Source of the DNA: Lewinellaceae bacterium
GTDB lineage: Bacteria; Bacteroidota; Bacteroidia; Chitinophagales; Saprospiraceae
NCBI GenBank assembly: GCA_020636095.1
Contig: JACJYN010000003.1
Coordinates: forward strand, 124,001 to 188,000
Direction of reading: 5' to 3'
DNA length: 64,000 nucleotides
The position numbers and the translations under genes were made by a program. The stretch's first letter is position 1. Every line of letters starts with the position of its first letter. Under the pieces are notes generated by a model. It was given only the letters and a program-made list of their open reading frames with translations, did not search any database and was not told the DNA's origin. Positions 1 to 7,873 of the stretch are shown piece by piece.

Positions 1-1
1 G

Positions 2-1408
2 CCGGCCACCCGGAAGCACTATCAGGAAAAAGATCCTTTCTATATCTATGAAAATGTAGAGGTGGAGAGCGATAGCTTTTGGAACGAAGCCCGGCACGAA
101 CCCCTCACCAAAACCGAATCTGCCGTCTACGCCATGGTGGATAGCATACAAAATGTGCCGCTGTACAAGACCTACGTCGAGATCATCGAAATCGTCTTTG
201 TCGGTTATTTCGAGCTGGGGCCGGTAGAGGTAGGGCCCTACTCCTCCATCTACAGCACCAACCCGGTGGAGGGCGACCGTTTTCGGATTGGCCTGCGCAC
301 CACCGAACAGTTCAGTGAAGAGGTGCGCCTGGGAGGCTACCTGGCGTATGGCCTTAAAGATGAGGACTTCAAATACGGCGTTGACGCCAAGTGGCTGATA
401 TCCAAAAACCCGCGCATCCTGGCGGGCGCCGCCTATAAAGACGATATCAGCCTGAACAGCGAAAACAGCGAAGAATTTGTGGAGGGCGACCTGTTCAGCG
501 GCCTGTTCCGCCGCAACCTGATGCAGAAGCTGATCCGGGTACAGGAGGGCAAGGCCTTCTATGAACGCTACTGGAAAAATGGTTTTTCCAACCGCATCAC
601 CTTCCTCAACCGGAGTATGGACCCCTACGGCGCCGTAACGGAAGATGGCAGAGGCTTTAACTATGCCTACCTGCCCGACCCGGCTTCTTTTTCGGACATC
701 GACACGACCATCAACACGACTGAGATCATCCTCAAGGCTCGGTATGCCTTCGATGAGATGATCGTTGACACCGACTTCAGCCGCACCAGCTTTGGATCCC
801 AACATCCCATAATAGAATTACAATACACCCTTGGCGTCAACGGGGTGATGGGCAGCAACTATAATTATCACAAACTGTCGCTCAGCTATCGGCATTATTT
901 CTACCTAAACCCCGTTGGCTGGATGTCTTATCGTTTCAATGCGGGGAAATTGTTCGGCACCGTGCCTTTCCTCCTGATGGAGGTACACCCCGGTAATGAA
1001 GGCTACTTTACCGGCCGGGATATTTTCAACATGATGACCCGCTACGAATTTGCCAGCGATACCTACGCCAGCCTCTTCCTCGAGCACCACTTCGACGGCT
1101 TCCTCCTCAACCGGGTGCCTTTGCTCCGAAAGCTCAACTTTCGGTCGTACGCCACCTTCAAAGCGGTGATGGGCGCCATCTCCAACAAAAACCGGGACGC
1201 CAACCGCCTCAATGCCTTCGTCCCTACGGATGTAGATACTTATGCCGGTTTCAGGACGCCCAGCAAGCGCCCCTACATGGAAGCCAGCGTGGGCATCGAA
1301 AATATCCTGAAGGTATTTCAGGTGGAGTTATCCTGGCGCCTCAGCTACCTGGACAACCCACAGGCGAGGAGGTTTGGTTTGAGGTTTGGAGTGGCCTTTT
1401 ATTTCTAA
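2..1408 (+). CDS. DUF5686 family outer-membrane protein (5' truncated)
   Basis: This is the C-terminal part of a DUF5686-type protein, a Bacteroidota family usually carrying an N-terminal carboxypeptidase-like regulatory fold and a C-terminal membrane beta-barrel. The frame stays open to the left edge of the window, so the true start lies outside; the GTG at 62 is only an internal codon. Visible family features are the segment FWNEARHEPLT, a following YAMVDSIQNVP stretch, the block NPVEGDRFRIGLRTT, and alternating aromatic/polar beta-strand patterns up to the terminal aromatic residues VAFYF, typical of outer-membrane barrels. Its stop codon overlaps the stop of the convergent DUF1963 gene. 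The molecular function of the family is not established; transport or assembly at the outer membrane is an inference. Confidence 0.8.
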   Translation, partial: PATRKHYQEKDPFYIYENVEVESDSFWNEARHEPLTKTESAVYAMVDSIQNVPLYKTYVEIIEIVFVGYFELGPVEVGPYSSIYSTNPVEGDRFRIGLRTTEQFSEEVRLGGYLAYGLKDEDFKYGVDAKWLISKNPRILAGAAYKDDISLNSENSEEFVEGDLFSGLFRRNLMQKLIRVQEGKAFYERYWKNGFSNRITFLNRSMDPYGAVTEDGRGFNYAYLPDPASFSDIDTTINTTEIILKARYAFDEMIVDTDFSRTSFGSQHPIIELQYTLGVNGVMGSNYNYHKLSLSYRHYFYLNPVGWMSYRFNAGKLFGTVPFLLMEVHPGNEGYFTGRDIFNMMTRYEFASDTYASLFLEHHFDGFLLNRVPLLRKLNFRSYATFKAVMGAISNKNRDANRLNAFVPTDVDTYAGFRTPSKRPYMEASVGIENILKVFQVELSWRLSYLDNPQARRFGLRFGVAFYF

Positions 1409-2193
1409 TAACAATCCCAATGGTACCGTACCCGGGAGAAATCGGCCCTTTGCAGCGCATCGCGACAGATGAAAAAGTTGGCCACGCCCATATCGCCCCA
1501 CATGCAGTTGAATTGATCACTGGAGCCGAGTTGGAAGAGCAACTCCATGGGTTCTTCCAGATTGCGGGGATCTTCCTGGCAGAAAAAGGCGTATCCGCCT
1601 ATTTTGTGGCGCGAGCTGAGGGCCGCCCGGCTGTACCGGCTTTGAACCTCCCATTGTTCTGCTCCGAAAACTTCGAAGAAGCCCTCCCCTAAAAGCGCTT
1701 CAAATTGATAATCGGAAGGCGGCGCCAATTCGTGCCCGAGCTTGAATTCGAGCGGATGCGAAACGCCCGCTTCGATCGGTAAAAAACGGGCTTCTCCCAG
1801 GAAACTAAAATCGGACTGCAAATCCGCCGCCGCCTTCTGAATGACAGGATGGTAAAGTACTCTAAACCGGCCCTGCTCGAAAGGGTTGTCCAGGTTGAGT
1901 CCATAGAAAGCATCATCGTATATGAAAAACTGGAGTAATCCCTGAGTTGGAAACGGAGACAAGGCCGGCGCCTCCTCAAAATTGACCTGCGCCAGCAGCC
2001 ATAAGGGGCTGCCATCGGAAGCAGTAGGGTACTCCCTATCCGCAGGCAGATAAGGCAAGCCGCCAATCTTGCTCTCCCAGGGCAGGAGCTCCCGCGGCTC
2101 CCGCGGCAACAACTGAATGTATGGGCGCAACGTCTCGAAGATCAAATCCCGGAAGGGATGCAGCTCTTCCGGAAGGGTAATGTTTGTGTTCAT
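1405..2193 (-). CDS. DUF1963 (YwqG-like) family protein
   Basis: A 262-residue cytoplasmic protein with the look of the DUF1963/YwqG family: an N-terminal helix-rich part, the motif KIGGLPYLP near residue 45, the segment PLWLLAQVNFEE, a LLQFFIYDD strand, and near the end a KIGGYAFFCQEDPR stretch followed by LLFQLGSS and a WGDMGVANFFI motif. The ATG at 2193 is chosen over a GTG at 2208 because an AAGGGAG-like sequence overlaps the GTG and would serve the ATG instead. The function of the family is unknown. The gene is alone on its strand and its stop overlaps the convergent upstream gene's stop, so the two mRNAs overlap at their 3' ends. Confidence 0.8.
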   Translation of the reverse strand: MNTNITLPEELHPFRDLIFETLRPYIQLLPREPRELLPWESKIGGLPYLPADREYPTASDGSPLWLLAQVNFEEAPALSPFPTQGLLQFFIYDDAFYGLNLDNPFEQGRFRVLYHPVIQKAAADLQSDFSFLGEARFLPIEAGVSHPLEFKLGHELAPPSDYQFEALLGEGFFEVFGAEQWEVQSRYSRAALSSRHKIGGYAFFCQEDPRNLEEPMELLFQLGSSDQFNCMWGDMGVANFFICRDALQRADFSRVRYHWDCY

Positions 2194-2432
2194 TTGCAAT
2201 GCCCGCACTCCCTTTTCAGCAACGATGCTGATCAGGGAGCGAACTTTTGTGTCCGCCTATCCAGCCGGACAAATTTTGTATGTACTCACCGGATTGTCAA
2301 AAGCCGGTGGTACCTGCAAAAATGCTAAACATCTTTTAATTAGAATGGTTATGAGGGTGCCCTTTTTGTTCCCGAACTCATTTTTCGGTTTTTTTTCTCT
2401 GGCTGGCTAATTTTATCAATCATTAAGAACGC

Positions 2433-4721
2433 ATGAACATCAATCTCCGCCTCATATCCGTTGTCATTTTTGGCATCTTGGCTATCATCAGCGCCTTCAG
2501 TTTGAGCCACCTGAAGTTCTCCTTCGATTTCGAACAATTCTTCCCGGAAGGAGATGAGGACCTGGAGTTCTTCCAGGAGTTCATCCAGGAATTTGAATCG
2601 GACGACAACTTCCTGGTAGTGGCCATCCACCGGAAAGAGGGCGTTTTCGAACAGTCCTTCCTGGAACAGTTCCACGACTTCTCCATACAAGCCAGGCGCC
2701 TGCCTCATATCACGGAATGTCAATCTCTGACCAAGTTTGCTTATCCGGTCAAAACTCCCTTTGCCATTACGACGGTCCCGGCTATTCACATCGATAAGCC
2801 GGCCTACTACGAACGGGATAAGAAGCGCATATTAAATGACGAGCGCTTCGTCTACAATTTCATCTCCGAAGACGCCACCACCCTGACGGTCTTCATGAAA
2901 ACCGTCAACAGGATACAACTGGACCCGGCCCGGGAGTTGATGACTGCCCTGGATAGCCTCATTCAGCAATACGATTTCGAAGCGTACCACTATCTGGGCC
3001 GCCCCTATTTCCAGAAAGAACTGGTGGCCATGCAAAAGCGGGAAATCACGGTATCGGCTATCGTTTCCGGCATATTGGTCACCCTGGTCATGTTTTTCAT
3101 TTTTCGCCGGCCGTGGGGCATTGCCGTATCCCTTTTCTCCATCGCTTTGGGCATGCTTTTGTTCATGGGCTTTCTCGGCATCACCGGCCGGGAACTCAAC
3201 GCCATGGCGGCGCTCTACCCGGTGCTGATGATCATCGTGGGCACCTCGGATGTCATCCATATCATGTCAAAGTACGTGGATGAGTTGCGCAAAGGCCATG
3301 GAAAAGAAAAGGCCATCGTCACCGCTATCCGGGAAATAGGCATGGCGACTCTGCTCACTTCCCTGACCACCGCCATTGGTTTCGCATCCTTACTCAGCAG
3401 CCGCGTAGGCCCTATCCGGGATTTTGGCATCAATGCCGCTATCGGGGTGATCATCGCCTATATCACTGTGATCTTTTTTACCACCGCCGTCATCTCCTGG
3501 TTTCGCGCCGATCAGATCATCAAGCTGGGGCGCGGGCAGGCCTTTTGGGAAAAGTCGATGGAATGGTCGTACCGGTTTACCCGAATGTATCCGAGGCGTA
3601 TTGCCCTGGGAGGGTTGGCGGTACTGGCCCTCAGCCTGTGGGGCATCTCCCGGATCACCACCAATTACAGCATCAGTAACAATCTGCCCATTGGAGAAAA
3701 GATAACCGAAGACTTCTTGTTCTTTGAACAAAACCTGGCCGGCTTCCGGCCCATGGAGGTGGCCGTTTATGCCAAAAACGGCTATAAAGCCAGTGATTAT
3801 GAGGTGATTCGCGAAATGGCCAAGGTAGAAGATTACCTGCATCAGATTCCCGCCGTACAGGCTATCGGCTCTATTACTGCCGTCTACAAAAGCATCAACC
3901 AAATGATGCGCAACAACAACCAGGAAGCCTATGCCTTGCCGGAAACGAAGGAGCAGTTTGAACGCTATCGCCGGATAGCCGAACAGGTGCCTGAACTCAA
4001 CATCAACGTATTGCTCAGTAAGGATGAAACCAAAGCGCGCATCACGTCCCGCATCCAGGATGTCGGAGCCGATACCATCCAGGATATGGGCGTCCAGATT
4101 GACCAATGGATCGCCGCCAATACCGATACCTCGGTAGTAGCCTTCAAGCGAACCGGCACTGGCCTGATCATAGACAAAAACTCCGAGTACATACGCCGCA
4201 ACCTCATTCAGGGCCTGGGCATGGCCATCCTCATCGTCAGCCTGCTGATGGCGCTGCTCTTTCGCAACTGGAGGATGTTGTTTATCTCCCTCGTACCCAA
4301 CATCGTCCCCCTCCTGCTGGCCGGCGCGCTGCTGGGCTTCCTGGGCATCGAGCTGGAAGCCGGCACCTCTATCGTCTTTGCCGTCATCTTCGGCATTGCC
4401 GTAGACGACACCATCCACTTTCTAAGTAAGTTCAAGCTGTCCCGCAATAAGGGGCTGAGCATCGAAGAGTCTCTTCACATTACCTTCCTGGAAACCGGAA
4501 AAGCCATCGTGCTCACCACCATCATCCTCTTTTTCGGCTTTCTGGTCATGCTCTTCTCCATCCATCCACCCAGCGTAACCATCGGCCTGCTGATCAGCCT
4601 GACCCTCTTCAGCGCCCTGATCAGCGACCTGACACTGATCCCGCTGCTGATCCGATGGATGATGAAGGAGGAGGAAAAGGAAGTAGTAAAGCTGGAGGGG
4701 GAACTGGAAGGGGTGGTGTAG
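2433..4721 (+). CDS. RND superfamily exporter (MMPL/Patched-like, HAE3 type)
   Basis: A 762-residue inner-membrane protein with two repeats of a large extracytoplasmic loop followed by a bundle of transmembrane helices, as in MMPL/Patched-like RND transporters. The first membrane helix spans residues 8-25. The first bundle (about 205-355) carries the motif VGTSDVIHIMSKY, the second (about 590-745) the matching AVDDTIHFLSKF; the acidic residues in these motifs are the expected proton-relay positions. Length fits the hydrophobe/amphiphile efflux-3 group rather than the 1000-residue AcrB type. Substrates in this group are hydrophobic (lipids, hopanoids, sterols); the substrate here is unknown. 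No periplasmic adaptor or outer-membrane channel gene lies alongside. Confidence 0.85.
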   Translation: MNINLRLISVVIFGILAIISAFSLSHLKFSFDFEQFFPEGDEDLEFFQEFIQEFESDDNFLVVAIHRKEGVFEQSFLEQFHDFSIQARRLPHITECQSLTKFAYPVKTPFAITTVPAIHIDKPAYYERDKKRILNDERFVYNFISEDATTLTVFMKTVNRIQLDPARELMTALDSLIQQYDFEAYHYLGRPYFQKELVAMQKREITVSAIVSGILVTLVMFFIFRRPWGIAVSLFSIALGMLLFMGFLGITGRELNAMAALYPVLMIIVGTSDVIHIMSKYVDELRKGHGKEKAIVTAIREIGMATLLTSLTTAIGFASLLSSRVGPIRDFGINAAIGVIIAYITVIFFTTAVISWFRADQIIKLGRGQAFWEKSMEWSYRFTRMYPRRIALGGLAVLALSLWGISRITTNYSISNNLPIGEKITEDFLFFEQNLAGFRPMEVAVYAKNGYKASDYEVIREMAKVEDYLHQIPAVQAIGSITAVYKSINQMMRNNNQEAYALPETKEQFERYRRIAEQVPELNINVLLSKDETKARITSRIQDVGADTIQDMGVQIDQWIAANTDTSVVAFKRTGTGLIIDKNSEYIRRNLIQGLGMAILIVSLLMALLFRNWRMLFISLVPNIVPLLLAGALLGFLGIELEAGTSIVFAVIFGIAVDDTIHFLSKFKLSRNKGLSIEESLHITFLETGKAIVLTTIILFFGFLVMLFSIHPPSVTIGLLISLTLFSALISDLTLIPLLIRWMMKEEEKEVVKLEGELEGVV

Positions 4722-4761
4722 AAAAGGTTTGGTTTTGTGTGATGAATTTAATCTAAAACAA

Positions 4762-4793
4762 TTTGACATTATGCTTCACGAGCATTATGTTTG
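4762..4793 (+). promoter_or_regulatory. Bacteroidota-type promoter of the AAA ATPase gene
   Basis: A TTTG box at 4762-4765 is followed 20 bases later by TATGTTTG at 4786-4793, an exact match to the TAnnTTTG -7 consensus of Bacteroidota primary promoters at the expected spacing. Transcription would begin near 4800, giving a leader of only about a dozen bases before the ATG at 4813. Confidence 0.65.
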
Positions 4794-4805
4794 TAAAGCA
4801 TAATG
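4767..4805. promoter_or_regulatory. Operator-like repeats overlapping the ATPase promoter
   Basis: Three copies of the half-site ATGCT/AGCAT are packed into the promoter: ATGCT at 4771-4775 and AGCAT at 4781-4785 form a palindrome inside the -33/-7 spacer, and a third AGCAT lies at 4797-4801 just after the -7 box. The outer arms CATTATGCTT (4767-4776) and AAGCATAATG (4796-4805) are a perfect 10-base inverted repeat. Binding here would block RNA polymerase. The regulator is unknown; the ATPase itself carries a winged-helix-like segment and could be autoregulatory. Confidence 0.5.
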
Positions 4806-4812
4806 CATAACA

Positions 4813-6195
4813 ATGGCATTTTATAATCGTGAAAACGAGATTCGGAGGCTATCCAAAGCACTTTCCAGTACGCAGGCTAAGTTAGTCGTGTTGTATGGAC
4901 GTCGAAGGTGCGGGAAGTCAACCCTGATTCGGCAGATTTTGCCAGACGACAGCTTTTATTTTATGGCTCCACAGGCTGATGAGGCGATTCAGCGAGCGCA
5001 TTTAGCCAATGTGGTCGCAGGAAAGATTAAAGGGTTTGACCAGGTAGTTTATCCTGATTGGGAGTCTCTTTTTACCAATTTGCAAAATAGCCTCACCCCC
5101 TATTCTTCCTGTGTCACTCTCTGCCTTGATGAGTTTCCTTACCTTGCCAAATCATCCTCGTCCTTGCCCAGTATCCTGCAAAAAATGATGGATCAGCTTA
5201 AGCAACGAAAATTTCATCTGGTATTATGTGGTTCCTCGCAGCAAATGATGCAGGGAATGGTGCTCGACAGTACAGCCCCTTTATATGGAAGGTCAAATGA
5301 GATTCTGAAGATATTACCTCTGGAAGCCGGATGGATTATGGATAGCCTGAATTGCAATCCCGTTCAGGCGGTCGAGGAATATGCTACCTGGGGAGGCGTA
5401 CCTCGATATTGGGAACTCCGAAAGGAGTACCATACATATGAAGAAGCCGTAAAAGAAGCCATTCTTGATCGTTTAGGGATACTCCATGAAGAACCTATCC
5501 GCCTTTTCCTGGATGATATGCGTGAGTCGGTACAGGCCTATTCTATTCTGTCTGTCGTCGGTAAAGGGAGCCATAAATTATCGGAGATTGCCGGCCGCTT
5601 GAATAGGCCGGCTACTCATTTAGCCCGTCCGTTGAACCGTTTGATCCAACTCGGGTATCTGACCAGAGAGATTCCATTTGGAGAATCCCTTAAATCAAGT
5701 AAAAGAACACTTTACAAAGTAGCAGATTCATTCATGAATTTCTTCTTTTCATTTGTTTCACCCAATCTATCGCGGCTCGAACTGGGCCTAACAGAACAGG
5801 TCTATGAAAACATGGCGCCCAAACTCAATACCTTCTTTGCCCATGAATGGGAAAACCTTTGTCGTCGGAGTGTTCCAATGGCGCCTATTTCCGGCCTATC
5901 CTTCGGACAGGCCTTCCGGTGGTGGGGCCCTAATATCAATGGCGAAATAATGGAGCTGGACCTTGTTGCTGAATCTGTTGATAAGCAGCACCTCCTCGTA
6001 GGAGAATGTAAATGGACAGATGTAATTGATTCCACTCCAATTTTGCAGGAACTATCCAGAAAAGCACAATTGTTGCCAGCTTTGAAAAACAGAAGTATCA
6101 TCCCCGCTTTATTCGTAAAATCTATGAGAAAAGAAACTGATAATTCTTTTCAACTATTCACACCCGAGCAGGTATTGGCGCGATTGAAAAGATAA
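4813..6195 (+). CDS. AAA ATPase with DUF234 PD-(D/E)xK-like C-terminal domain
   Basis: A 460-residue protein of the archaeal-type ATPase_2/DUF234 family. Walker A is GRRRCGKST (residues 29-37) and Walker B is LCLDEFPYL (103-111), followed by a sensor-like LVLCGSSQQMM. Residues about 250-290 look like a winged helix (GSHKLSEIAGRL then LIQLGYL). The C-terminal part contains ELDL (Asp383) and GECKW (Glu398, Lys400), the spacing of a PD-(D/E)xK nuclease-like fold. These proteins occur in mobile or stress-linked contexts; the physiological role is not known. Codons here are more AT-rich than in neighbouring genes, which suggests recent transfer. It stands alone, with its own promoter and operator-like repeats. 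Confidence 0.8.
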   Translation: MAFYNRENEIRRLSKALSSTQAKLVVLYGRRRCGKSTLIRQILPDDSFYFMAPQADEAIQRAHLANVVAGKIKGFDQVVYPDWESLFTNLQNSLTPYSSCVTLCLDEFPYLAKSSSSLPSILQKMMDQLKQRKFHLVLCGSSQQMMQGMVLDSTAPLYGRSNEILKILPLEAGWIMDSLNCNPVQAVEEYATWGGVPRYWELRKEYHTYEEAVKEAILDRLGILHEEPIRLFLDDMRESVQAYSILSVVGKGSHKLSEIAGRLNRPATHLARPLNRLIQLGYLTREIPFGESLKSSKRTLYKVADSFMNFFFSFVSPNLSRLELGLTEQVYENMAPKLNTFFAHEWENLCRRSVPMAPISGLSFGQAFRWWGPNINGEIMELDLVAESVDKQHLLVGECKWTDVIDSTPILQELSRKAQLLPALKNRSIIPALFVKSMRKETDNSFQLFTPEQVLARLKR

Positions 6196-6213
6196 TCCAG
6201 TAGTATATATTTA
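6184..6213 (+). promoter_or_regulatory. Possible promoter of the TetR gene
   Basis: A TTGA at 6184-6187 and, 18 bases later, TATATTTA at 6206-6213 resemble the -33 and -7 boxes (one mismatch from TAnnTTTG). It overlaps the end of the upstream ATPase reading frame and lies 25 bases before the TetR start. Confidence 0.35.
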
Positions 6214-6237
6214 CATCCTATTTATTTTCCATCATCC

Positions 6238-6828
6238 ATGAAAGACACCCGCCGGCAAATATTGGAGAAGAACTTCGAGGCCATACACAAACATGGCTTT
6301 CAGGGGTTGCGCACCGATCAGGTGATCAAGGAACTGGGCATCACCAAGGGCGCTTTCTATCACTACTTTTCCGGCAAGCAGGAATTGGGTTACTGTGTGG
6401 TGGATGAAATCATCGCCCCCCAATACCTCGACCACTGGAACCAGCTGTACAGCTATGTCGGCCATCCCATCGAGGGGATCATAGAGCGGTTGATGGCGCT
6501 TCGGAGGGAAATGCCCGGAGAGAACATCCAACTCGGCTGCCCGCTCAACAACCTGATCCAGGAAATGACGCCGTTGGATGAAGGCTTCCGGCAAAAACTC
6601 AACCGCATCGCCCGGGGCATGCACCTGGCTATTCAGGATGCCCTGATAAGAGGACAAAAAGCCCGGCTGGTGGACCCGGATGCAGACCCTGAAAAGGTGG
6701 CTTTCTTCGTATTGTCCACCCTGGAGGGATCCTTCAGCATTGCCAAATCCTTCCAGAACCGCCGGCCCTTCGATGCGTCTATAGACCTACTGATCAACCA
6801 CTTAAGGACATTTAAGAACAATAGATAA
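6238..6828 (+). CDS. TetR/AcrR family transcriptional regulator
   Basis: A 196-residue repressor-type protein. The N-terminal DNA-binding domain has the usual order: RRQILEKNFEAIHKHGFQGLR, then the helix-turn-helix TDQVIKELGITKGAFYHYFSGKQEL (about residues 25-50), where the TKGAFYHYF core is diagnostic of TetR. The C-terminal ligand-binding half is helical with a PLNNLIQEM segment seen in AcrR-like regulators that sense lipophilic or electrophilic compounds. The target is not evident; candidates are the flanking RND exporter 1.5 kb upstream or itself. A short GC-rich hairpin directly after the stop may end the transcript. Confidence 0.85.
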   Translation: MKDTRRQILEKNFEAIHKHGFQGLRTDQVIKELGITKGAFYHYFSGKQELGYCVVDEIIAPQYLDHWNQLYSYVGHPIEGIIERLMALRREMPGENIQLGCPLNNLIQEMTPLDEGFRQKLNRIARGMHLAIQDALIRGQKARLVDPDADPEKVAFFVLSTLEGSFSIAKSFQNRRPFDASIDLLINHLRTFKNNR

Positions 6829-6829
6829 G

Positions 6830-6848
6830 GGCCGGTTTTTCGGCCTTT
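6830..6848 (+). terminator. Weak intrinsic terminator after the TetR gene
   Basis: GGCCG (6830-6834) and CGGCC (6841-6845) form a five-base-pair stem with a six-base loop followed by only three T residues. It begins two bases after the TetR stop. The short T-run makes it a weak candidate. Confidence 0.4.
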
Positions 6849-6917
6849 AGAGCGGGACGAACGAGTGGATCGTTGCCGGAGGCTGCCAACCAACCAACGG
6901 ATAACTAACAAACGCCC

Positions 6918-7814
6918 CTACTCCAACCTAACCTCAGCCAGTACCGGCAAATGATCTGACGGGAAGCGGCCGCTCCAGGATTCGGAGAGGATGGCGTGCT
7001 TGTGCACCTTTACCTTTTCATTGACAAAGATGTAATCAATGCGCCGGCCCGGCAGGCCGGGAAACTGGAAGCCGGACCAGGTGCTCAGTGGGCCGTGGTG
7101 GGGTATTTCTGACTGAAAAAAGGCATCGGCCAGGCCGCTGTCCTTGCCGGCCAGTATGCGATAAGGCTCGTCAGTGGGTACGCAATTGAAATCGCCGGTT
7201 AGAATAACCGGGCCGTTGCCGGCAATTTCCCGGATTTGCTCCAGCAACAGGCGAGCGCTCTCTGCCCTGGCCTGTACGCCCCGGTGGTCGAAGTGAGTAT
7301 TGAAGTGGTAGAATTCCTTCCCCGAAAGCTTATCCTCAAACCTTACCCAGGTGCTTATACGCGGCAGAGCGGCATCCCACCCCTTGCTCCCCACCTCCTT
7401 GGGGGTTTCCGACAACCAGAAGGTGGCGCTCTCCAGCAACTCGAACCGCGCCTTTCGGTAAAGGATGGCGGAGAATTCATTATCGGGCTCAGGATGGGTG
7501 GAGCCGTCCGTCCGGCAAAGGCCGTACCAGGCGTAATCCGGCAATAACGCTACCAACTCATCCAGTTGGGAACGCATCGCTTCCTGAAGGCCAACGACGT
7601 CCGCCTCGTGGTAGCGGATCATACTCGCTACCAGTTCTTTGCGGTTAGGCCAGTAATTCACCCCATCCTCCGGATTGGCAAAGCGAATGTTAAAAGTCAT
7701 AACTCGAAAATCCTGTTGTGCCATGCCAACTGTTGTTACAAACAAAAGGAATAAGATAATCCCCAGCACTTGTTTCCCAAACCATAAGCTTCTATTTTCA
7801 ATTACTCTGTACAT
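6918..7814 (-). CDS. Secreted endonuclease/exonuclease/phosphatase family protein
   Basis: A 298-residue protein with an N-terminal hydrophobic segment (about residues 14-31, ending in VGMAQQ) that fits a signal peptide or a lipid-free export signal. The mature part has the metal-dependent EEP fold motifs in order: MTFNIRF, VVGLQEA (catalytic Glu), FNTHFDHRG, LTGDFNCVPTDEPY (Asp/Asn pair) and SDHLPVLAEV (catalytic His). Members hydrolyse phosphodiesters, and this secreted Bacteroidota subgroup (TFNIRF...WPNR) is generally annotated as endonuclease/exonuclease/phosphatase of unknown substrate. It is divergent from the acyl-CoA ligase pair, with 59 bases between the start codons. Confidence 0.85.
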   Translation of the reverse strand: MYRVIENRSLWFGKQVLGIILFLLFVTTVGMAQQDFRVMTFNIRFANPEDGVNYWPNRKELVASMIRYHEADVVGLQEAMRSQLDELVALLPDYAWYGLCRTDGSTHPEPDNEFSAILYRKARFELLESATFWLSETPKEVGSKGWDAALPRISTWVRFEDKLSGKEFYHFNTHFDHRGVQARAESARLLLEQIREIAGNGPVILTGDFNCVPTDEPYRILAGKDSGLADAFFQSEIPHHGPLSTWSGFQFPGLPGRRIDYIFVNEKVKVHKHAILSESWSGRFPSDHLPVLAEVRLE

Positions 7815-7873
7815 TACTGTCTGATTTTTTATTAGTTTTAGAACAATAATACGAAAACCAGCTATTTCCGCCC

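Noticed and set aside
2372..2396. CCGAA/TTCGG stem followed by nine T residues, considered as a terminator
   Set aside because: It is upstream of the RND gene and no plus-strand gene ends nearby; the five-base stem is too weak to call.
3390..4418. Open frame of 342 codons antisense to the RND exporter
   Set aside because: Lies inside a clear RND gene; composition is Asp/Gly/His-rich as expected for a shadow frame.
4813..6195. Considered as part of an insertion sequence or prophage
   Set aside because: No transposase, integrase or flanking inverted ends; only a single gene with its own promoter.
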